DNA of 64,000 nucleotides from Haemophilus haemolyticus (GTDB taxonomy: Bacteria > Pseudomonadota > Gammaproteobacteria > Enterobacterales > Pasteurellaceae), in assembly GCF_003493605.1 (NCBI RefSeq), contig NZ_QQKA01000001.1, positions 186,001 to 250,000 on the forward strand. The letters run 5' to 3'. The translations under genes and the position numbers were made by a program. This document shows positions 59,882 to 64,000 of this stretch, in pieces (within the stretch, counting starts at the first letter, position 1; each line of letters opens with the position of its first letter). Below the pieces are notes generated by a model that did not search any database, had not been told where the DNA came from, and was given only the letters and a program-made list of their open reading frames with translations.

Positions 59882-59923
59882 AAATTTGATATACTAAGAA
59901 AAATTTTTAGAAAAGGAGAAAAT

Positions 59924-60538
59924 ATGTTTACTGGAATTGTACAAGGCACTGCGCCTATTCATTCAATTACAGAAAAGGCTAATTTTAGAACACAAGTGGT
60001 AAAATTACCACCTGAAATGCGTAAAGACTTAGAAATTGGCGCATCGGTGGCAAATAACGGTGTATGTTTAACCGTGACTGAAATTAACGGCGATCTTGTT
60101 AGCTTTGATCTCATGCAAGAAACCTTAAGAATTACGAATCTTGGCTTGTTGAAAGTAGGTGATAATGTAAATATCGAACGAGCTATGCAAATGGGAACAG
60201 AAATTGGCGGACATTTATTATCTGGTCACGTCTATTGTACGGCAAAAATTTCAGACATTATTGCCAGTGAAAACAACCGACAAATTTGGTTTGAACTGCC
60301 AAGCGCAGATGTAATGAAATATATTTTAACGAAAGGATTTGTTGCCGTAGATGGTATTAGCCTCACTATTGGTGAAGTAAAAGGCACGCAATTCTGTGTG
60401 AATTTAATTCCTGAAACTTTGCAACGAACTTTAATGGGGCAACGTAAAGTGGGCGATATCGTGAATATTGAAATCGATCCACAAACACAAGCCATTGTGG
60501 ATACAGTGGAAAATTATTTAAAAGCGAGAAATTTATAG
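59924..60538 (+). CDS. ribE: Riboflavin synthase alpha subunit
   Basis: The enzyme dismutates lumazine to riboflavin. The 204-residue protein starts with the signature M-F-T-G-I-V-Q and has two related lumazine-binding halves (about 1-95 and 98-195), each with V-x-x-G-V/I-C/S-L-T-V/I. AAAGGAG precedes the start. No FMN riboswitch fits in the 42-base upstream gap. The E. coli gene is called ribC or ribE in different sources. Confidence 0.95.
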   Translation: MFTGIVQGTAPIHSITEKANFRTQVVKLPPEMRKDLEIGASVANNGVCLTVTEINGDLVSFDLMQETLRITNLGLLKVGDNVNIERAMQMGTEIGGHLLSGHVYCTAKISDIIASENNRQIWFELPSADVMKYILTKGFVAVDGISLTIGEVKGTQFCVNLIPETLQRTLMGQRKVGDIVNIEIDPQTQAIVDTVENYLKARNL

Positions 60539-60550
60539 TTTATTGAAATA

Positions 60551-60598
60551 AAAAGAGCGGTTAAAAAAACACAGAATTTTTTAACCGCTCTTTTGTTT
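60551..60598. terminator. Terminator between ribE and the DedA gene with variant uptake core
   Basis: An 18-base perfect stem (60551-60568 and 60577-60594) contains AAGAGCGGT and its complement, one base different from the uptake core AAGTGCGGT. A- and T-rich ends fit termination from both sides. Confidence 0.88.
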
Positions 60599-60609
60599 GA
60601 TGACTTGGT

Positions 60610-61206
60610 TTATTTTTTCGATTTTTTCCATTTCCAGAAAAGAAATAGGGCAAGTAAAGCGATAAGCACATAAATCACTATTTGACCTTTTTGGATTTGA
60701 GCATGTAACCAGTCTAAATTTTTTGCGCCCAGTTCGCCTAAATAAACCCAAATTGGCACAGAAATAATGGCAGCACAGAAATCAATTAAGACAAAACGTG
60801 TGTAACTTACACGGCGAGTAATGCCAGAGACCATATAAATTGGGGCTCGCAAGCCGGGTAAAAAACGTGCGACAAATAATACTCGGTTGCCGTATTGACT
60901 GAATTTCTCACGCACCATTCTTAAACGTTGTAATGTCACGATTTTACGCATTGGGCGGAAACGTAAAATCTTCGTACCATAAATACGACCAAGCCAATAC
61001 ATACTAGAATCACCCGCAAGTACACCAATCATACTGACGAGCAACATTAAATGCGAATTAACACTTTCAGGATAAAGCCCCGCAATGACACCGCCAGAAA
61101 CTAACGTGATATCTTCCGGAATCGGCACACCAAATCCACAAATAATTAAAACAAAAAGAACAGCCCAATAGCCGTAATCAGTAAAAAATCCAATCAGAAA
61201 TTCCAT
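60610..61206 (-). CDS. DedA-family membrane protein
   Basis: The 198-residue protein has four to five membrane segments and the DedA/SNARE-associated block R-F-L-P-G-L-R-A-P near residue 114, plus the acidic motif P-E-D near 30. DedA proteins are thought to flip undecaprenyl phosphate or other lipids and to support envelope homeostasis. Its particular substrate is not evident. It is divergent from rplY. Confidence 0.85.
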   Translation of the reverse strand: MEFLIGFFTDYGYWAVLFVLIICGFGVPIPEDITLVSGGVIAGLYPESVNSHLMLLVSMIGVLAGDSSMYWLGRIYGTKILRFRPMRKIVTLQRLRMVREKFSQYGNRVLFVARFLPGLRAPIYMVSGITRRVSYTRFVLIDFCAAIISVPIWVYLGELGAKNLDWLHAQIQKGQIVIYVLIALLALFLFWKWKKSKK

Positions 61207-61290
61207 AATCTTCCTACTTTATTTTTTATAAATATCGTAAAAAATTGCTAAGCATTCTAATCTTTTCAGGGTAAAAAACCTAGAAAAAGT

Positions 61291-61319
61291 TTGCTTTGAA
61301 AAGAGGGATATTCTATAAT
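61291..61319 (+). promoter_or_regulatory. Promoter of rplY
   Basis: TTGCTT (61291-61296) and TATAAT (61314-61319) stand 17 bases apart; the start is expected near 61326. Confidence 0.75.
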
Positions 61320-61325
61320 TCTCCG

Positions 61326-61431
61326 TCTCAAAGCATAGCTCGGTGCTTATTCTTTGAGAACAATATTTGGAAAATTGCTGGGTCGCCTGCAATTTTCTTT
61401 CTTTTAACATTAATTTAAAGAGAACATTAAA
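61326..61431 (+). promoter_or_regulatory. Structured rplY leader (L25 autoregulatory type)
   Basis: The leader of about 105 bases has two clear hairpins. One has ends CTCAAAG (61327-61333) and CTTTGAG (61352-61358) with a further GC pair inside. The other is GAAAATTGC (61370-61378) paired with GCAATTTTC (61389-61397). Two conserved leader hairpins that bind L25 and mimic 5S rRNA are known for rplY in E. coli and relatives, so autogenous control is likely here. Confidence 0.7.
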
Positions 61432-61719
61432 ATGGCATTTAAATTTAACGCTGAAGTTCGTACAGCGCAAGGTAAGGGTGCGAGCCGCCGCCTGCGTCAT
61501 AATGGTCAAATTCCTGCAATCGTTTATGGTGGTAGTGAAGAGCCAGTTTCAATCATCTTAAACCACGATGAATTAAACAACGCGCAAGCACATGAATCTT
61601 TCTATTCTGAAGTGATTACTTTAGTGATCGGTGGTAAAGAAGTTGCAGTTAAAGTGCAAGCAATGCAACGTCACCCATTCAAACCAAAATTGGTTCACAT
61701 TGACTTCAAACGTGCGTAA
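61432..61719 (+). CDS. rplY: 50S ribosomal protein L25
   Basis: The 95-residue protein ([10 protein letters not shown]) is the short form of L25, which binds the E loop of 5S rRNA. It has the G-K-G-A-S-R-R-L-R motif near residue 14 and I-P-A-I-V-Y-G-G near 27. Its own promoter, structured leader and terminator are visible. Confidence 0.96.
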   Translation: MAFKFNAEVRTAQGKGASRRLRHNGQIPAIVYGGSEEPVSIILNHDELNNAQAHESFYSEVITLVIGGKEVAVKVQAMQRHPFKPKLVHIDFKRA

Positions 61720-61739
61720 TTCACAAGTTTGAACAAAGT

Positions 61740-61771
61740 AAAAAAGCTAAGATATCAGTCTTAGCTTTTTT
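61740..61771 (+). terminator. Terminator after rplY
   Basis: AAAAAGCTAAGA (61741-61752) pairs with TCTTAGCTTTTT (61759-61770) around a six-base loop, giving a strong bidirectional-type terminator. Confidence 0.92.
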
Positions 61772-61812
61772 GTTCTGAGTATTTTAATTATTTCTTAATA
61801 AATACCTAAACT

Positions 61813-62385
61813 TTAATTTTTTATCAAATAACGTTTTAAGTTTTCACCAACAAATTCTAATTCTGCTTTTCCATAGTTTGGCTGAAATTCTAAAAAAATC
61901 ACCCCAGCCTTTCGACAAGCCTCCCGTTTCACTGCATCACGCTTCGCTGCATTATCCTGATAATGTCCCTGCCCTTGATATTCAATTACTATTACGGCAT
62001 AGCCGTTCTTATCTACAATCAGAAAATCTACTCGTTTACTATTTATCGCAAAATGGGCCTCTTTATCTATTGATTCTAAAAACTCTCCCATTGAAACCTG
62101 AGTAAATAAACGGAACTCTTGATAACCTTTAGACAACAACTTTTCTAAACGAAGAAAAAGTTGATATTCACTCTTATTCATCAAGGCTTTTCTTTTATAC
62201 TTACTCAATATGACGACATCAAGATGATCATTTTTATTCACAATATTAATTTTATTTTCTGTCGAAAGATAAAGACGACTCTTCTTTGCATTACGACGAG
62301 TTGATCTCGATTTAGATGAAAATAAGCCAATTAGAAATAAAATAACAAAAATAAAGATAATGATGTATTGTAAAGAAAATTCCAT
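61813..62385 (-). CDS. Membrane-anchored DUF2726 protein (PD-(D/E)xK-like)
   Basis: The 190-residue protein has an N-terminal membrane segment (about 5-23), a basic stretch, and a DUF2726 domain (about 60-188). The block R-V-D-F-L-I-V-D near residue 118 followed by V-I-E-Y-Q-G-Q-G-H near 132 resembles a nuclease-like D...E-x-Q site with Gln in place of Lys. Substrate and role are unknown. It faces rplY tail to tail, with 93 bases between the stops. Confidence 0.75.
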   Translation of the reverse strand: MEFSLQYIIIFIFVILFLIGLFSSKSRSTRRNAKKSRLYLSTENKINIVNKNDHLDVVILSKYKRKALMNKSEYQLFLRLEKLLSKGYQEFRLFTQVSMGEFLESIDKEAHFAINSKRVDFLIVDKNGYAVIVIEYQGQGHYQDNAAKRDAVKREACRKAGVIFLEFQPNYGKAELEFVGENLKRYLIKN

Positions 62386-62537
62386 ATTGCTCTCCTAAAT
62401 GAACAGGAAAACAAGGTAGCATTAATAGAATATTACTTTATATTACAAATAAATGTGTTTGAGATCTGGATCGCAAAAACAACCTTAAATAAGACAAAAA
62501 ACTAGCTTTTATTAGAAATATGAGAATTTAAAAAATA

Positions 62538-62612
62538 TGGCTGGGGTACTAGGATTCGAACCTAGGGATGCCGAGATCAAAACCCGGTGCCTTACCGCTT
62601 GGCGATACCCCA
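62538..62612 (-). tRNA. tRNA-Gln (anticodon TTG), copy 2 of the cluster
   Basis: The 75-base sequence has acceptor stem TGGGGTA / TACCCCA, anticodon loop TTTTGAT and T-loop GGTTCGAATCC, with CCA encoded. It is identical over its length to the copy at 62659-62733. Confidence 0.95.
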
Positions 62613-62658
62613 ATAGAGAAATCTTTGATTAGATATAAAGAAGATTTATTTGATAGTA

Positions 62659-62733
62659 TGGCTGGGGTACTAGGATTCGAACCTAGGGATGCCGAGATCA
62701 AAACCCGGTGCCTTACCGCTTGGCGATACCCCA
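62659..62733 (-). tRNA. tRNA-Gln (anticodon TTG), copy 1 of the cluster
   Basis: Same sequence as the copy 121 bases downstream in transcription order. The two Gln genes form a direct duplication separated by 46 bases. No CTG-reading tRNA-Gln is present in the window. Confidence 0.95.
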
Positions 62734-62761
62734 ACTACTATTTGACTTACAAAGCGATAAA

Positions 62762-62846
62762 TGGTGCGGGACGAGGGACTTGAACCCACACACCTCTCGG
62801 CGCCAGAACCTAAATCTGGTGCGTCTACCAATTTCGCCAGTCCCGC
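62762..62846 (-). tRNA. tRNA-Leu (anticodon TAG)
   Basis: The 85-base sequence has acceptor stem GCGGGAC / GTCCCGC, a long variable arm typical of tRNA-Leu, anticodon loop TTTAGGT and an encoded CCA end. Confidence 0.95.
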
Positions 62847-62851
62847 AAATT

Positions 62852-62928
62852 TGGTGGCTACAGCGAGATTCGAACTTGCGACCCCAACATTATGAGTGTT
62901 GTGCTCTAACCAACTGAGCTATGTAGCC
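62852..62928 (-). tRNA. Elongator tRNA-Met (anticodon CAT)
   Basis: The 77-base sequence has acceptor stem GGCTACA / TGTAGCC, anticodon loop CTCATAA and encoded CCA. The fully paired acceptor stem (G1-C72) marks it as elongator Met rather than initiator. It is the first gene of the four-tRNA transcript Met-Leu-Gln-Gln. Confidence 0.93.
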
Positions 62929-62969
62929 ACTACCTTAATTTGCCTAACCATATCGGCTTTGCGGGGCGT

Positions 62970-62998
62970 ATTATGCTGATTTTGACTATACTCGTCAA
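62970..62998 (-). promoter_or_regulatory. Promoter of the Met-Leu-Gln-Gln tRNA operon
   Basis: On the minus strand TTGACG (62993-62998) and CATAAT (62970-62975) stand 17 bases apart. They are followed by a GC-rich discriminator (ACGCCCCGC), the hallmark of stringently controlled stable-RNA promoters. Confidence 0.8.
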
Positions 62999-63218
62999 AT
63001 ACTTTTTTTAAAATATTTGGATTTTCCTTTTCATTTGATTATTAATAAAACACATCAACTATTTTTTACGCATTTATAGTCTGAATTAGCAACGAGATTA
63101 TTTAGTTTGATGCTTTAAATTTTCTTTCTTGCCACAATCAGATTTATGACAAAGATCATATCTAAATATAGTTATGTTTAAAAAACAAACACTCTCTAAA
63201 TTTTAAACAAAAATCTAT

Positions 63219-63247
63219 TTGACAATAAAAAGCTAACTCGTTATTTG
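63219..63247 (+). promoter_or_regulatory. Possible lysC promoter
   Basis: TTGACA (63219-63224) is the best -35 in the gap; the -10 is poor (TATTTG at 63242-63247, 17 bases away, or TTGTAT slightly further). The rest of the gap 62999-63218 shows no gene. No lysine riboswitch elements are seen before lysC. Confidence 0.35.
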
Positions 63248-63293
63248 TATAGCTAATTACATAAAAAAACACACAACATCAATGGAGTATCTT

Positions 63294-64000
63294 ATGTCCC
63301 ATCTCTCAGTCGCCAAATTTGGCGGAACATCTGTAGCCAACCATGCAGCGATGACGGCTTGTGCAAAAATTGTCATCGCTGATCCAAATACACGCGTAGT
63401 CGTGCTTTCTGCATCAGCTGGGGTGACGAATTTATTGGTCGCTTTAGCAAATGGTGTAGAAGCGACAGAACGTGAAAAATTAATTGATGAAATCCGTCAA
63501 ATTCAAGAGAATATTTTGAATGAGTTAAAAGACGACAGCCGTGTTCGTCCGATTATTGAAAAATATCTTGAAAATATTACCGCACTTTCTGAAGCAGCTA
63601 GTCTTGCAACCTCTCCCGCATTAACCGACGAACTCATCAGCCACGGTGAAATGATGTCAACTCAAATCTTTATTGAGATTTTACGTGAACAAAACGCATC
63701 GGGCACTTGGGTTGATGTACGTACAATTGTTGCAACCAATAACCATTTTGGTAAAGCCGCACCGAATGATGAACAAACCCAATTAAACAGCGATAGCATT
63801 TTAAAACCATTAATAGACCGAGGCGAATTAGTCATTACACAAGGTTTTATCGGACGTGAACCAAGCGGTAAAACAACCACATTAGGCCGTGGCGGTAGCG
63901 ACTACTCTGCTGCCTTGTTAGCCGAAGTATTAAATGCAAAAGACGTTTTAATTTGGACTGATGTTGCGGGTATTTACACAACCGATCCACGCATTGTTCC
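63294..64000 (+). CDS. lysC: Lysine-sensitive aspartokinase III, 3' end cut by window edge
   Basis: Only the first 235 codons lie in the window. The protein starts M-S-H-L-S-V-A-K-F-G-G-T-S-V, the aspartokinase signature, and continues with V-V-L-S-A-S-A-G-V-T-N near residue 36. The block G-R-G-G-S-D-Y-S-A near 200 belongs to the kinase domain. It phosphorylates aspartate at the entry to lysine, threonine and methionine synthesis. It resembles LysC rather than the bifunctional ThrA or MetL, but the C-terminal part that would settle this is outside the window. TGGAG precedes the start. Confidence 0.88.
   Translation, partial: MSHLSVAKFGGTSVANHAAMTACAKIVIADPNTRVVVLSASAGVTNLLVALANGVEATEREKLIDEIRQIQENILNELKDDSRVRPIIEKYLENITALSEAASLATSPALTDELISHGEMMSTQIFIEILREQNASGTWVDVRTIVATNNHFGKAAPNDEQTQLNSDSILKPLIDRGELVITQGFIGREPSGKTTTLGRGGSDYSAALLAEVLNAKDVLIWTDVAGIYTTDPRIV

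Noticed and set aside
59882..59923. FMN riboswitch before ribE
   Set aside because: The 42-base gap to norM is far too short for the aptamer, and no core motif is visible.
63145..63160. Dyad TATGA-N6-TCATA as a CRP site before lysC
   Set aside because: Two symmetrical mismatches to the CRP consensus, and no well-placed promoter downstream; too weak to report.
62999..63293. Lysine riboswitch before lysC
   Set aside because: None of the L-box core elements (AGAGGTGC, GCCGAA, the closing GGGGCGAC region) are present here, unlike at 35.8 kb.

Overview
The window is chromosomal DNA of a Haemophilus, either H. influenzae or a very close relative. The evidence is direct: I counted about 50 exact copies of the Haemophilus DNA uptake signal core (AAGTGCGGT or its complement), roughly one per 1.3 kb. 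The DNA is AT-rich, the tmRNA encodes the tag ANDEQYALAA, and genes such as pcp, nimR and the hvf cluster match Haemophilus proteins I recognise. I see no insertion sequence, prophage, rRNA operon or CRISPR array. Most of the window is ordinary core genome.

Layout. 1-5 kb: biotin genes bioA-bioF-bioG (bioG cut by the window edge) behind a LolC/E-type permease gene and hprA. 5-12.3 kb: kdsA, a SirB1-like gene, prmC, an RDD membrane protein, prfA, a Sel1 protein, a Sel1 pseudogene with one nonsense codon, epmC and dinB. 12.5-19.6 kb: ssrA (tmRNA), then a nickel block on the minus strand. The NikKLMQO uptake system is driven by a MerR-type promoter facing nimR, and hypB-hypD-hypE follow it with their own FNR-type promoter. 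19.6-31.4 kb: a Sel1 gene, a YwiC-like gene, a RidA-family gene, zapG, tRNA-Val, pykA, dnaB, alr, pgi, two lipoprotein genes, yecM and argS. 31.4-36.6 kb: a candidate CRP-activated small RNA, ilvIH, an NhaC-family transporter under a lysine riboswitch, and hns. 36.6-46.8 kb: purU, aroA, rarA, lolA, ftsK, lrp, radA and a CYTH protein. 47.1-49.6 kb: a copper-peptide (bufferin/Hvf) operon with DoxX, the precursor HvfA, the MNIO enzyme HvfB and its partner HvfC. 49.8-62.4 kb: phosphate transport pair, an SH3 protein, cca, lolB, ispE, prs, tyrS, a candidate Fur-repressed small RNA, sfsA, a MATE pump, ribE, a DedA protein, rplY with a structured leader, and a DUF2726 protein. 62.5-64 kb: tRNA-Gln x2, tRNA-Leu and tRNA-Met, then the start of lysC.

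How the parts work together. Nickel import (Nik, controlled by NimR) sits next to three of the six usual [NiFe]-hydrogenase maturation genes; hypA, hypC, hypF and any hydrogenase subunit are absent here. The hvf operon combines a secreted, cysteine-repeat precursor with its two-protein modifying system, and a strong hairpin separates precursor from enzymes. LolB, LolA and one LolC/E subunit represent lipoprotein sorting at three separate loci. Many genes are joined by TAATG stop/start overlaps, and many convergent ends are closed by inverted pairs of the uptake signal acting as terminators.

The observations most worth following are the two candidate small RNAs (31.5 kb minus, with a CRP site near -61; 57.7 kb minus, with a Fur box over the promoter), the hypBDE set with its FNR-like promoter, the hvf operon, and the pcp gene whose normal ATG start reads ATA.
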